Shown piece after piece: positions 1 through 12,430 of a stretch of DNA of 64,000 nucleotides. Numbering within the stretch: the stretch's first letter is position 1; every line of letters starts with the position of its first letter. The position numbers and the translations under genes are program-made. The notes under the pieces were generated by a model that was not told where the DNA came from, did not search any database, and saw nothing but the letters and a program-made list of their open reading frames with translations. Source of the DNA: Tamarix chinensis (Eukaryota > Streptophyta > Magnoliopsida > Caryophyllales > Tamaricaceae); the NCBI GenBank assembly GCA_030549775.1, contig CM060174.1, positions 41,335,086 to 41,399,085 on the forward strand. Reading direction: 5' to 3'.

Positions 1-2684
1 TCATTTTTACTTAACACAAAACCTCAACTTTATTATTGCATTAGAAATATACAAATGCAATATATAACTAAGTGCACTTGGAACTCAATACTATCATTTC
101 CTATAGAATTTTGGCTAAATAGTTCTAGTCTACAAGACCTAAAATTAATTTTCTCTAAATTATTTTAAGTTGATATGATATCTATGGAAATCATATGAGA
201 TTTTAAATTGTCCCTAAAGGAAACTTCAATATATAGCTTAATTGATTAGGAAACCTCAACAGCAATGTAAAAAAGCACAACTTTTTTTAATAAAGAGGGG
301 CATTTTAGAAAGTTCATGACTAAAATGGTGGTATGAAACTACATCAAAATGTGTTGAATAACTATGCCCATAATTAATTAATAAGCATGTCTTCCAATAA
401 ATTTTTCCAATTGATTTGTACAACCACTTGACACGTTGATTAAAGAGGGTATGGCACCTGATTTAGGCACGAATTTTCCCTACTAATGACTATATTTTTA
501 TATAGTGTATAAACTATTATATTCACAATAAAAAAATATTTCTATAATTTTTATTTTTAATTTTATTAATATATACTAAAATTTATTAATTGTCAAAATT
601 TATTCTTGAAATTTATAATGTTATATTTACTTTTATAGAAGGAATATTTAATAACATGCTTAAATAAAGTTAAACTAATCAAAATCTCACAAAAAATTTC
701 AGACTAAGAGGCTCACATACACATATGCATGCTATTTTTCAACCGTTTTCACACACACACATGCTAAAATGAATATATTAACATGTTTAAGAAAAATAAA
801 CACAACATGAATCATGAGACATATAAGGCTCAAAATCCTATCAAGAACATGTCATGTTATTTTCATATATCTCAAACATACATGCTTACAACACTTGAAA
901 TCATAATAACATGCTTAAAATAGAACAGAACATGACATCATGCTCATGGCATATAAAACATATGCTTTTACTTTCCTTGAAATATTCATGCTTGTATGCA
1001 TGAAGTTAACTATATTAACAAAACCCCAAGCTCTTAAGAAAAAGAAATAAAATCTAAAGCTTGGTTGCAACATCTAGGGAAAAAAATAGGAGGTAACAAA
1101 CAAAGAAGAAACACTTATTAAAAACTAAAATGAAATAGGCTAATGTGGAATTGCATGAATAAGATACTAAAAGGTGATTGGTCCTTCTCCCTCACATATA
1201 AAATTAGTGGAAATTAGAGGGGAAGGATGGGTAAATTTTCTTGAAATTTTCTTAACTCAAAAGTTGATTAGAGAGTTGTAAAGTGTTAGAGGGTAGGCAG
1301 AACAATTTAAGAGAATGATTTTTAAGGAAAAATCTTGGTTGAGTGAACAAATGCTAGTCAAATTTTGATAATAGACGAGGGAGATGTCAACCATGAGCTC
1401 CCAAGGTTAATGGTTGACCATAGGTGTAAGATCAATTTAGAAGGTAGTTCTAGGAAAAATATCAAATAAATCCTAATTTTGTTATTAAAAATATGTATTA
1501 GAAACCCAAATATGTAAAAAGAAATTGGAAAATAGATTGATTTAGAGCCTAAACTTATTAAAAATAATTTAAAAAATACACAAATTACCCAATGGGCAAT
1601 AAATACTAGTTCTAGAATTAGAACACTAGTTTTGTTTGTTAGCCAATTGACCGTAGCCTTAGCTGATCAACCATTGATCTAGGGTCACTCCTCCTTTTTT
1701 TTTCCATGTGATAAGAAGGAACATCATATCACACTTAGGCATGAATTAGAAGAAAATTAAGGATAGGATATTTTTAGAATAATTTATGAGTCTAAAATAA
1801 AAAGAATGTTAGGTTAGAGAAACCACGCCTAAGATAAGCAAATACAAACAACTATTACGTGTAACCTAGTAGTGAAATTAACCCACCTAGAATTTTTAAT
1901 TATAATTAAAAACCCTAACCCACTAAATATATTATGAGGTCAACTCTAGGTGCATGAAAAATTAGTTCATGGTTTCAAAAGACACATATGTAAGTAAAAA
2001 TGAACAAATTTCTTTTTCATTCTTCTACATCACTTCAAAAAATCCACCGGCAAAGTTCCTATTTTTCTAAGAAGAAATTTGTTATAAATGGATTGTTGAT
2101 TATATCCATGTTAATATATATTTTTTAATTTTATAAAGTTATTATTATTATTATTTTATAAATAATTTTTTATATTTTATGCATATATTAATCCTTAGTG
2201 TGGTCCATATTAAATTAGATATAAAGTTTATATTACATGGTAATATGTTAGTAATTAAACCTAACATTAGCATTTTTATCTAATTCTCGATGGTAGAGTT
2301 ATCATTGCATAAGTATGGATGCAAGCATATGTGTATCATGTGATAAGGAAATAAAGGAGGTAATAAATTAATTATTTGATTTATTTATCTCAAATTATAA
2401 CGTTTGTATTTAGGTTGGAAAGTGTAAAGTTGGTTATAATAACCAAATTCCCACCTTTTACATGTAAGATATAAGTGCACAAAAGAATAGTAATAGTTAC
2501 ATTTTTAAGAACATACACACATACATCCATAATATTGAGAAATATAGGAGAGGCTTCTTCTTTAATTTTTTTTTGTGATTTCTATGTGTGAAATCAAAGA
2601 CATAGAAGAAAACTATAGAAGATCCCTAATCCTGCTCATTGGAAAAAACATATACCATCAAGTTTGAGAAAAAGGAAGCGATGA
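1..2684. other. AT-rich intergenic stretch, nothing recognised
   Basis: No open frame of useful length, no RNA gene and no recognisable transposon coding sequence is visible on either strand. There are short AT microsatellites (for example ATT repeats near 2138-2156) and scattered GTTGACC-type words near 1400-1430 and 1650-1680 that could be old repeat remnants. It ends where the left LTR of the decayed Ty3-type element begins. Confidence 0.6.
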
Positions 2685-3540
2685 TGTGGGAGATCATCAA
2701 AAAATACTCTTCTACAAACTAGGAAATTTTCTTTTAGATCACAAGTTGCAGATCCTCACAAAACACTTGCACTTCTGACTTAGTTTTAGCTAAACTTAAT
2801 GGCTTGGGTAGCTTGGTGTTGATCTAATCCAAGATCAATTACCTTCGAAAGAGAAATATTCTATTTATCAATAGAACACTATACAACTCCTTAAAGATCT
2901 CAATTGAAGAAGGAGAAGAGAAGAAGAAGAAGAAGAAGAAGAAGAAGAAGAAGAAGAAGAAGAAGAAGAAGAAGAAGAAGAAGAAGAAGAAGAAGAAGAA
3001 GAAGAAGAAGAAAGAAGAAGAAGAAGAAGAAGAAGAAGAAGAAGAAGAAGAAGAAGAAGAAGAAGAAGAAGAAGAAGAAGAAGAAGAAGAAGAAGAAGAA
3101 GAAGAAGAAGAAGAAGAAGAAGAAGAAGAAGAAGAAGAAGAAGAAGAAGAAGAAGAAGAAGAAGAAGAAGAAGAAACATGCACAGTATTGTTATAGTTCT
3201 CTCTATTTGAATTATTTCATTATGCATATGATCAATACTATCGAGTTTAATGTGTACAAAGCTTTATATATACATGCACACATGTAGGTCCTTTCATTAA
3301 TAAGCCCATCATTCGGCCTTTATTAACGAAATTAAACTCCTAAACCAACGTATAAGTATATAAAAAAGAATTATAATGACATTTTATAAGCATTACAAAG
3401 TATAATACAAAATAACGAAGATACACAAGCTCTAATTATGTAATATATAGATTTAACATATGTAATCCAAATTTAAGTCTTGTAGCCTTGTTCTTTCATA
3501 CAACTTTATAATCCTTGAAATGTCTTTGTCTTGTACATCA
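2685..3540 (-). repeat. Left (3') LTR of the host Ty3-type element
   Basis: This stretch matches 16532-17121 in direct orientation over most of its length. Shared blocks include the CAAGTTGCA..CACTTGCACTTC segment, the CTTGGTGTTGATCTAAT segment, AAGCCCATCATTCGGCC and the AATTACAATGACATTTTAT segment. The left edge TGTGGGAGATCATC corresponds to TGTAGAAGATCATC in the other copy, and the right edge reads CTTGTACA, so on the minus strand the LTR runs TGTACAAG...CA. It is longer than its partner because of an expanded GAA tract. The element's coding remnants follow to the right on the minus strand. Confidence 0.8.
2919..3175. repeat. Expanded (GAA)n/(TTC)n microsatellite, about 85 triplets
   Basis: About 257 bp of nearly pure AAG triplets, with a single phase break near 3010. 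The partner LTR (about 16755-16782) has only a few imperfect triplets at the same place, so the expansion happened after the two LTRs were formed. The long poly-Ser, poly-Leu, poly-Arg and poly-Lys open frames here are products of the repeat and are not genes. Confidence 0.95.
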
Positions 3541-4700
3541 AAGAAATTTAATATCTTGAACTTATTCCAAACATGTACAATACCTGCAAGAATTGCTTGG
3601 CAAAACATTAGAAGCATAAGAATTTTTAAGTACATTGGGTCCATCTCCCATTATACTAATACATTTTGTTCTTCACCCTTTGAAGAATAGGATTGAGAGT
3701 GAGCTAGAGATGTTCCTACATCATTCTCCTCTTATAAAGAAGAATTTTCCCTCAAATTAGTGTCACTATATAAAGGAGATAAGTTACCAATATTAAAAGT
3801 TCTAGATACTCCTCCCTAATGTTCAGGCAATTCAAGTTCATATGCATTATTTTCAAATTTTCTTACGATATTAATTGGCCCATCAGCTTTTGGCATTAGT
3901 TTATTATTTCTTAAGTTTGTAAATCCTTCTTTTCTCAAATACAACCATACTAAATCTCCTAGTTTAAACGCTTGTTGAATTATGTTTTTATTTGCTTGAG
4001 CTTGATATTTAGCATTCAACTTTTCAATGTTATCTTTAATTTGTTGATGAAATTTTTTAAAGAATTCAATTGTTTCCTTAACATCATAATTTTTTTATAT
4101 CTCCCCTTTTAAATGACAACATATCAATGGGTAGATAAGGATTAACCCCATAGACAATCTCAAAAGAACTCAAATGAGTTGTACTAAAAGGGCCCTTATT
4201 ATATACAAATTTAGCATGTGCAAGCATTATATCCTAATCTTGGGTGCTCTTATTCAATAACCGTTATAGAAAAGTACCAAGAGTTCTATTAGTCAACTCA
4301 GTTTGACTATCCATTTGTGGGTGATAAGAAGTACTAAACAACCACTTAGTACCTAACATGTGCCAAAGTGTCTTCCAAGAGTCGCTTAAGAATTTTACAT
4401 CTCTCTCTAATACCATATTTTTGGAAAATTCATGTAACCTTACCATATCTTGGAAATATAAGTCTACTACATGTGTTGCATTATCGGTCTTATTGCAAGG
4501 TATAAAATGTGCCATTTTTGAAAAATCGATCTACTACTACAAGAATAGAATCTTTACCCTTCTGTGTCATTGGTAAACCCAAGATAAAATACATGCTAAC
4601 ACTTTTCCAAGGTTGATCCGAAATAGGTAAAGGAGTATACAAACCCTTATGAAACAAACTTTTATTTTTTTGATAATTCAAGCATCTTCCTATAATAGCT
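3541..4700 (-). pseudogene. Integrase and polyprotein C-terminus of decayed Ty3-type element
   Basis: Minus-strand pieces match a plant Ty3-type integrase. Near 4264-4515 a frame carries the catalytic-core region with the conserved (S)YHPQ.D.QTE..NRTLG motif preceded by DRDVKFLS-like residues. Near 4490-4681 lies the upstream TDQPW..VSMYFILGLP-like core start. Near 3816-4019 lies the C-terminal part with a KLMP.ADGP..I motif. The coding sense can be followed to about 3645 across stop codons and frame changes, so it cannot make a functional integrase. It belongs to the element whose LTRs are at 2685-3540 and 16532-17121. Confidence 0.8.
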
Positions 4701-4723
4701 TGTACTAATTTTATTATCTATGG

Positions 4724-6330
4724 CTAGTAGAAGTTTTCTTGTAGTTTTTCCATGGTCTTATGAAATCCAAAATGACTAGCTATACCTCCCTCATGTACTT
4801 CTATAAAAAGTAAATCATGCACACTAGAACAAGGTATACACAATTTATTAAGTTTGAAGAGATAGTCATCTTGTAGTGAATAATTAAAACAAATATTATT
4901 CTTTTTGTATGCATTATATATGTCAACAAAATATTCATCTTTATCATATAGGTCCTTTAACATCTCAAATCACAATAATTTAGCATCTAACGTAACCAAT
5001 ATCATGTACCTTTTAGACAAAGCATCTACCACAATATTTTATTTACCATCGACATGCTTGACAAAAACACGAAGAATTATAAGAAACTAACCCATTTGTC
5101 ATGCCTCGGACTAATCTTCTTTTGCCTATATAAATATTTCAAACTCTCATGGTCCGAATGCAAAACAAATGGCCTAGGCCTTAGGTAATGACTCCATATT
5201 TCTAGTGTATGATGGTATAGAACTCTTTTTCATATGTTGAATATTTCAATCTTTCTTCATTTAATTTTTCACGAAAATATACAATAGCTCATTTTTCATA
5301 TGAGAGTACATCTCTTATCCCTACCCCACTTGTATCATGCATAGCTTCAAATAATTTCTCAAATTTAGGTAAATCTTGGACTAGTGCATTGCATAGCTTA
5401 TTCTTCAAAGTTTGGAAGGCCCTAGTTATATCCTCACTCTAATTAAATTCATAATTTGGGTTATTAGTGTGGCAATAGTAGAAAATTCCTTAATGAATCT
5501 CTTATAGAAACTTGCCGATCCATGAAAAATTCTCACCTCATGAATATCCTTAGGTTTCGGCCAATCTTTATAAGCCTCAATTTTTGTGGGATCAACTTTA
5601 ATACCTTCTCTACTCACAATATACCCAATGAAAACTATACTTGAAAGCATAAAATCACATTTCTCCCTTTTTCCATAGAGTTTAATCTCCCTCTATTTAT
5701 CAAATAATTTCCTTAGATGAATAAGTTAGACATGTTCATTCCTATTGTACATAAGTATGTCGTCTAAGTACACTACAATGAAAATTGCAAGAAAATGTCA
5801 AATAACTTCGTTCATTGGTCTCACAAATGAACTCAGTGCATTACATAAATCAAAAGGCATCACTGTCCACTCATAAAGACCATATTTTGTTTTGAATGCA
5901 GTTTTCCATTCATCTTCTTCTCTTATTCTTATATGATGATATCCGTTTCTTAGATAAATCATAGAGAATACCCATACTCCATATAACCCATCCATCATAT
6001 TGTCAAATCTTTGCATTAGAAATCGATATTTGATAGTTATATTACTAATAACCCTTGAGTTGATATGCATATGCTACGTACCATATTTTTTAGGGACGAG
6101 TAATATAGGCACACAACATGGACTCATGCTTTCCCTCACATACCTTTTCCCTATGAGCTCTTGGATTTGTTTTTCTAACTCCTTACCCTCCTTTGGATTA
6201 CATCGATATACAGGCCTATTAGGTAAGGACACACCAAGAATTAAATATGTGGCAGATTCTATTCCCCTCTTAGACGGCAATTCAAGTGGTAATTCATTAG
6301 GAAAAGCATTGTGATACTCATCAAAGATTT
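4724..6330 (-). pseudogene. Reverse transcriptase-RNase H region of the decayed Ty3-type element
   Basis: Reading right to left on the minus strand: the RT N-terminus near 6074-6330 has a VRESMSPC motif followed by VP.LLVPKK. The palm region near 5798-6070 has YHHIRIREEDEWKTAFKTK and VMPFDLCNA, where functional relatives have VMPFGL.NAP. The RT C-terminal region near 5426-5650 has a GYIVS.EGIKVDP.KI.A...WP.P motif followed by FHG.ASFY.RFIK. The integrase zinc-finger-like N-terminus is near 4724-4963 (HEGG..SHFGFHKT). Between these pieces lie stops and frameshifts. The family is clearly a plant Ty3/Gypsy type; I do not assign a clade. Confidence 0.8.
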
Positions 6331-7020
6331 TATCTAATTGAGGATTATCATTATTTATCTCCCCATGTAGAGATTCTTTCATAACCATAGCATAATAACT
6401 TCCTTCTTCTTGAATACATTTTACCATAGCCTTTTCATGTGAGAATAAACTCTTTTTAGTCTCGATTGTGCTCTCATTATTACATTTAGAAGGTTTAAGT
6501 GTATGCTTATTCATATCCTTCTCAACCAGATATTCATTAGTAATACTATTATGAATAACATGTCTATCATACTACCATGGTCTACCTAATATGATTCCAC
6601 ATACTTCCATAGGTAAAACATCGCATAACACATTATCATGATAGTTACCAATTTTGAAAGATACTAGGGTTTATTTTATTACCTTGACTCCCTTTTCCTT
6701 ATTTAACCATTGAAATGAATAAGGCTTTGAATATGATGTACTTTTCAACCCCAAATCCTTAATTATCCTCTCATTGGCTACATTCGTACAACATTCACTA
6801 TCAACAATAATATGATAAACTATATCTCCTACCCTTTCTTTTATCTTAAATATCTTCTCCCTTTAAGTAGGTTGCTTAGTACCTTGTACTTGAAGTATAC
6901 TCTCCAAGACATAACAATCACTTTCTTCTTGCTCAGATTCACTATATACTTCCTCAAGAGGCTCATATTCAGGATCTTCCTCACATGTCTCCATGGCTAT
7001 AATCTCTTATATGGATAATA
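6330..7020 (-). pseudogene. Aspartic protease region of the decayed Ty3-type element
   Basis: On the minus strand, between gag and RT, broken frames show the arrangement usual for plant Ty3-type proteases. There is a catalytic-site-like IVDSECCTN (functional relatives have D-S/G-G/S-x-x-N), then KPY..QWLN, then a CDV.PMEVC.IILGRPW motif near 6570-6650. Stops interrupt it, and the catalytic triad is altered. An acidic linker rich in Glu precedes it around 6900-7000, as in relatives. Confidence 0.65.
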
Positions 7021-7229
7021 CCCTTTGATTAGGGCATTCGTGAGCAAGTTTCCAAACCCTAGGCATTTAAAAAAATTACCTAGTAGAGACTTCATTCACT
7101 TTATTTTTACCTTTCTCCTCTCTAATAATTCCTTTTTTTTTATCAAGATTTGTAGAAGTTGAAGTACTCGCTCCAAATTCTATAGCTTGAGTACCTAAGT
7201 AGTACTTTATTTAGCATGAGGCTTAGTGG

Positions 7230-7795
7230 ATTTAACTTGTTTTTAAAATCATAGAGAAAGTTTAATGTCATCTAAAAAATCATAAAGACAATTTTCTACA
7301 TTATCTCGAATCATCAAGATGAGGCCTACTAAAAATCTAGCCTAACTGTGTTCCTTCCTTTCATGGATATCACACACAAGTGCCAACCTTTCGAACTCCA
7401 TAATATATTCTTTGACACTTAGTAGTCTGCCTAATAGTATTCAATTTAATATAGTTATCTTTTTCATACTCGTTAGGGATAAATTTCTTCCTTAGATGGT
7501 TTTTAAGTTTCTCCCAAGATTTAATCTTTGATTTACCCTCTCATTCCCTAGTCCTCTTTATATTATCATATCATATCCTAGCAAACTTCTTAAACTTAAG
7601 AGTTGTTGGTTTACATTTTTGATCATATTGATAATCTTTAAACTCAAAGATAGTCTCAACTTCATGCAAGCACTCAAGAAATAAATCTACATCAAGTTTA
7701 CCATCAAAGTTAGGAAGATCAAGCTTAATTTATTTATCTTCTTTTCAATGATACTTTGGTTTATTATTATGTAAATTTCTATTACTTCCACTCCC
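7230..7795 (-). pseudogene. Gag (C-terminal part) of the decayed Ty3-type element
   Basis: The minus-strand translation gives LDLPNFDGKLDVDLFLE at the right end, followed by a W..LK..L..KFIP-type block and a R.E.S.ARFLVGL block. This is the usual order in plant Ty3-type gag. Stops and a frameshift are present. The gag is cut at 7800 by solo LTR A; its N-terminal part resumes at 15385 on the other side of that insertion. Confidence 0.65.
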
Positions 7796-8464
7796 TATAG
7801 TGTAACACCCCAAAAAATTATAGTTGAAAATTTTCATTTAAACAAACAAATATAAGCATGGGGTGCTACCACCATGATCAGTACAAGCCTGGCTCCCGGC
7901 AGTCTCGTACCAACCACAAGGCTAAAGAAAATTTCCCATAAGACATTAAACAAACTTAAATGAAGATTCATAGAAATTGAAGTGTTCATAATCACGAAAA
8001 TTAGAGTGCACGATAAAAGTTGTTACAACTAAAAATGAGTGACATAGTTATGTTTCCAAAAGGGATAAAAGATACAATGCCATAAAAACAAAAATGAAGT
8101 AAAATGAAAACATAAGGAAATAGGGGTATAAGGGAGTCCAGTTAACATCACTTTCGGCTCCAAGCAAGTCTAACGATCATCACACATCCCCGCCTGATGC
8201 ATGTAGTATGTCATAGGCATCAAACATAGTACCTCATACCTGCACAAATTGAGAAGAGCCCTCTAATTATGGAAATGAGTGGCACCCATGAAACGAGTGG
8301 TGACTACTCTACGTACTAAGCAAGGTAACCATGTGGGTAAGGCGAGCATGAAAATAAACACGTAAGGCATACAAACCATAATTTAGGTTCATATCATCAG
8401 GCCAGACTTAAACTGATATTTTTTCTTATACATTTATTATATTAATTCCACGTGAGCACTTGAA

Positions 8465-8600
8465 TCCCACTATTATAGCCAATGGACTAGAAACACTCTA
8501 CATGACAGAATGCACCTAACCACTATTATAGCCGGTGGACCGAAATCACTCAGTAGGGCCAAATACACCTAACCACTATTATAGCAATTGGATAAAAAAA
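8465..8600 (+). repeat. Dyad-motif array in LTR A, first block
   Basis: Three tandem copies, about 52-54 bp apart, of a word close to CCACTATTATAGCCGGTGG (CCAC and GTGG arms). They are separated by spacers containing ACACTC..CA.GAC/GGGC and CACCTAA. The same motif recurs in every long LTR of the window. Confidence 0.85.
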
Positions 8601-8686
8601 ATCAACCTCACTAGCCCCAACTCACATGGTGTTCCACTGTTAATAGTTAGTATCTTTCCATGCCTTATATTTCTAGTTCACACATG

Positions 8687-10251
8687 ATGAAAGCCCAAAT
8701 ACTCTTAGTACCCTTACTAAGAAAAGCACCAATTATCCTTTAAAAATAATTAATTATATTTGTATCATTGTCTTGCAGGACAATCAAGAAAATTGACAAA
8801 TCTAGCCAAGCAAACGGGAAAAAGACTCAAGACAGTGCTATCAAGAAGACAGGAACCTAAATAATATCAAACTAACGATCCCAGCATTTAGTGGGAAAAA
8901 CGATCCTGACGCATACTTGGACTGGGAAAGAAAAATAGAGTTGGTCTTTGACTGCTACAATTACTCAGATGAAAAAAGGATTAAACTCGCCATTGTTGAG
9001 TTCACCGATTATGCCATCAATTGGTGGGATCACCTTGTTACTAACCAGTGCCGAAACCACAAGAGACCAGTAAGAGATTGGAATGAGTTCAAAGGATTAT
9101 TACGATGCAGGTTTGTAACTAACTATTACTATCGAGAACTCTACCAGAAACTACAAAACCTCGTCCAGGGCCCTTGAAGCGTTGACGAATATTATAAGGA
9201 AATGGAAATCGCAATGATTCAGGCCAACATAATCGAAGATAGGGAGGCGACCATGGCTAGATTCCTTAGTGGGCTTAACAAGGAAATAGCTGATAAACTT
9301 GAACTCCAACACTATGTGGATATCGAGGAAATGGTTAACTTAGCCATCAAAATTGAAAAACAGATCAAAAAGGTCAGGACCTTTAAACCCCAACCCAACT
9401 TCCAATCCAGCCATTCAAAAAATCATAACTGGAAGCAGCCTCCTAGAAGTGAAGAAAGACCGAGAGTTCAATTTGACAATAAGGAAATCCCTCTTAAGGA
9501 AAAGGGTACTGAAATCAATTCGAACCAGTTCCCCTTTTTACATAAAGATAGAAGCTTTATATAGGGCAGCAACTAGCTAGAGTTGATGGAAGCTGAACGT
9601 TGGGCAACGGTCGAGAAGGAGGAGCGGCCAGAGTGGATTAATGGTGGGTAATCACCATTGATGGTGCGCGTCGAAGAAGGCGGAGTTAGAGGAAGATAAT
9701 CGCAGATGGAAGAGTTTGGTCGAGCTGAGGGAGCAGCCTTGATGGCGCGTTTGGTTTGACCGTGCTGAAGGATGGGTTTTAAGGCTGTGGACCGGGGTGA
9801 TGGGGGGAAACGTGTGTGTGAGTTTTGGTTTGGGCTTTTTTTTAGGTGGAGAAATGGTGGGCTTGGGTGTGGTAGGATTAAGGATGATGTGGGGGATTTG
9901 AAGGTGGTTTAATGATGGATTAGGCAAATCCCACTTAACTAGCTGCTTAATACCCTTATTACAAGATAAAACTAAATAAGAAAAACAACAATAATAATAA
10001 TAGTAGAATTTTGCTAATTGGGTGATAATGCCCTTATTTTTGTTAATAATTTAGAACTTGAATATTTCTTCTCAGCAACAGACTCCCGTTTCTTGATAGC
10101 ACCATCTTGAGTCTTTTTCCCGCTTGCTTGGCTAGATTTGTCAATTTTCTTGATTGTCCTACAAGACAATGATACAAATATAATTAATTATTTTTAAAGG
10201 ATAATTGGTGCTTTTCTTAGTAAGGGTACTAAGAGTATTTGGGCTTTCATC
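8687..10251. mobile_element. Fold-back unit with about 165-bp terminal inverted repeats enclosing a gag fragment
   Basis: The left end reads GATGAAAGCCCAAATAC and the right end is its reverse complement, GTATTTGGGCTTTCATC. The inverted match continues inward for about 165 bp (8687-8851 against 10087-10251) with only a few differences. The interior holds a gag fragment and then a purine-rich and AAT-repeat stretch that looks LTR-derived. Flanks are CACACAT on the left and AACACAT on the right, a possible 7-bp duplication with one mismatch. It could be a DNA transposon of the capture type or an inverted duplication produced during repair. No transposase is present. Confidence 0.65.
8871..9564 (+). 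pseudogene. Captured Ty3-type gag fragment
   Basis: A plus-strand frame, broken once by a TGA near 9177, encodes a good plant Ty3-type gag core. It runs from IPAFSGKNDPDAYLDWE through FTDYAINWWD, the CRFV..YYYRELY.KLQ block and DEYYKEMEIAM to EDREATMARFLSGLNKEIAD and ELQHYV. A basic, proline-rich tail follows and ends at 9564; there is no zinc knuckle, protease or polymerase. It lies inside the fold-back unit and in the opposite orientation to the surrounding element's gag. It is better conserved than that gag, so it probably came from a different, younger element. Not expected to be functional. Confidence 0.8.
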
Positions 10252-10254
10252 AAC

Positions 10255-10600
10255 ACATTTCTCATATTAACTCTACGTGAGTATGGGAACCCCACTATTA
10301 TAGCCGGTGAACCAGAAACACTCCACAGGACAGAACGCACCTGAACACTATTATAGCTAGTGGACTGGAAAAATATATCCTCACTGGCCCCGACTCACAA
10401 GGTGTTCCACTGTAAGTAATTAGTAACTTTCCATGACTTATTACCATGAAAAGTTTGGTTTATCAATCCCGAAATCCCTCACTATTATAATCGGTGGACC
10501 AAAAACACTCAACAGGGCAACACGCACTTGACCACTATTATAGCCGATGGGTCAGAAAAATATATAACCTCACTGGGCCCTAGCTCAATAATCTTTCACT
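10255..10600 (+). repeat. Dyad-motif array in LTR A, second block
   Basis: Copies of the CCACTATTATAGCCGGTGG-like word occur near 10292, 10347, 10480 and 10535, with spacers of the ACACTCCACAGGACAGAACGC type. The start of this block (CATATTAACTCTACGTGAGTA) resembles 8435-8460. The region on this side of the fold-back unit is therefore a partial second copy of the block on the other side. Confidence 0.8.
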
Positions 10601-11500
10601 TTGAGTGTTTAGTATTTTATTATATCTTTTTCCACAGCCCAACTAGACATGTATGACCCACTAGACTTCCCATTCTCACCCTTTTACTCTCAGCTTCCCG
10701 AAACCCTATCCCATATCTTGGGACTTCTACACCCTCTAATACCTCTAGACATTCCTTCCCACTCTTCCTCATTAGCATGAATACCTAACTCCAAGGCCCA
10801 CTTTCCATAATTATGAGTTACTCAATATCACTCTCTAAGGTTTTCCTCCAGCAAACCCTAATTTGGCATGTATGGCCCATCCTTCCTCTATCCCACACAA
10901 CCTATGCTCTTTTGCTCCTAATTCATCACCTCACTCGATTCATCACCAATCACCCCCCTTTACTTCCCATTTTGCACAGGTGGCCATAAAACCCTAGTTG
11001 GCCATCCCAAAACCCTAGCACCTCTCTTTCCTCATACAATATTATCCATTCATTACTCTTACTTACCAACCCCTCTTCCACATGACACATCCAACACAAC
11101 CTATGAACCAAAGACTTCCTATCCATCTTTTTCGCTCACCATGAGAACCTAAAACTCTTCTGCACATGGTTTAATGCATCACTCCCCATAATTCAGTTTC
11201 GACTCCTCTTTGCTCTCTAGGGTTTTCCTCTGAAACTCAATTATGGCCTACGTGGCCTCACTTCCCTTCATCCTACATAACCCATACTCTTCCTTATTTA
11301 TAAAACTGTCACTTTGGTAGAATCCCACCCATCATCATAACCTGACTATCCAACTCCCACACGTGATCACAAAAGCCCTAGTACTTCTCCTTTCTATTAT
11401 GTTACCTCCTCAACACCCAAATACCTTTTCTCACTTGGCTCACATTTCCTCCATGCAACACCTCTCTCATCTTTTATTCTATTGATTCACTTCAGAGTAG
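10600..11500. other. Pyrimidine-rich middle part of LTR A with telo-box-like words
   Basis: No gene. The stretch is C/T-rich on the + strand and repeats short blocks such as GGCATGTATGGCCCA / GGCCTACGTGGCC. AAACCCTA-type words occur near 10699, 10853, 10988 and 11010. LTR B has the corresponding region at about 27230-27780. Confidence 0.55.
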
Positions 11501-12430
11501 CATTAGGCATTGGAAAGATGCTTCATTCTAAGAGCGATTTCTTCTTTAAGTTCTTCACTTGACATATACCTCCAAAACAAGCTAGGAAAAAAGGACGAAG
11601 TTATTATATATATATGTCAAAGATGTGGACTAGAGAGTTATTATTGAGGTAAATATGATTCCTCTTAGTTGGACAACTTATCGAAGGGAGGAGTCAAAGT
11701 CTCTTTGGTGTTGGCATCACACATATAGCATGTGTGCTGTGAGTGATAGGTCAATCACTCTCAGTTCTACTTTTGAAATTCTCGAACATGATAGCCTTAC
11801 TCTCACCTAAATGAAATGAATCAAATCAATAATCTTTTTTATTGATTTAGGGCACAAAAAAAGAAAAATGATCAGTTTGGGAGTGCTGGAAAGAAGAGAA
11901 AGCAGTCAAAACCTCTCTGATTTGATCAACGAGCAGTCGGACGACTCTTAAGTAACCCAAGATGACTCCTTCAACACTTTTTTTTCACGACACCCCCTCT
12001 GAGTTTTGAGTAGGTGGAACCATTTTTTTTGTTCTTCTCCACATTCTAACTGGCATTAATTTACCTATTCTTTTTTCAATTAATCTTTTTATATAGAAAG
12101 ATCTCCTTATTTCTTCCTCATGAGTTCTCGTGGTATTTTCTTGAAAAGGTATTAGATCACCATGGGACACTTTAAAATGAGTAATGTTTACTATTCCATT
12201 ATTTACACAAGTTCCTTGGTTAACTCAATTAATAGGTGTTTTAAGTGCATCAAATAATTGGAAATCAAATCAACGAAACAAAGTATGAAACTTTCATTAT
12301 GGTTCTGAATGTTGCTATTCACTTTTTTAGGGTTACATGATACTCTATCCTTGTAAGAATTTCAATCAAAAATTCATGACAGATGGAGGAATTACAATCC
12401 ATTCCTGGAATTCCATGTGTTCTCCCTCCT
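11500..12430. other. Segment present in LTR A but absent from LTR B, origin unknown
   Basis: The alignment with LTR B is continuous up to about 11500 and resumes at about 12430, leaving about 0.9 kb found only here. Its texture differs from its surroundings: it is less pyrimidine-rich and reads like compact low-repeat DNA. On the minus strand 11985-12170 encodes a basic peptide of 61 residues, and related sense can be read further upstream. I could not match it to a named gene. It could be a transferred organelle fragment or a captured nuclear piece. Confidence 0.4.

Noticed and set aside
2839..3287. Poly-Ser, poly-Leu and Arg/Lys-repeat proteins
   Set aside because: Translations of the GAA microsatellite.
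9652..9927. 91-codon minus frame with Pro/His-rich product
   Set aside because: Purine-skewed LTR-like sequence inside the fold-back unit.
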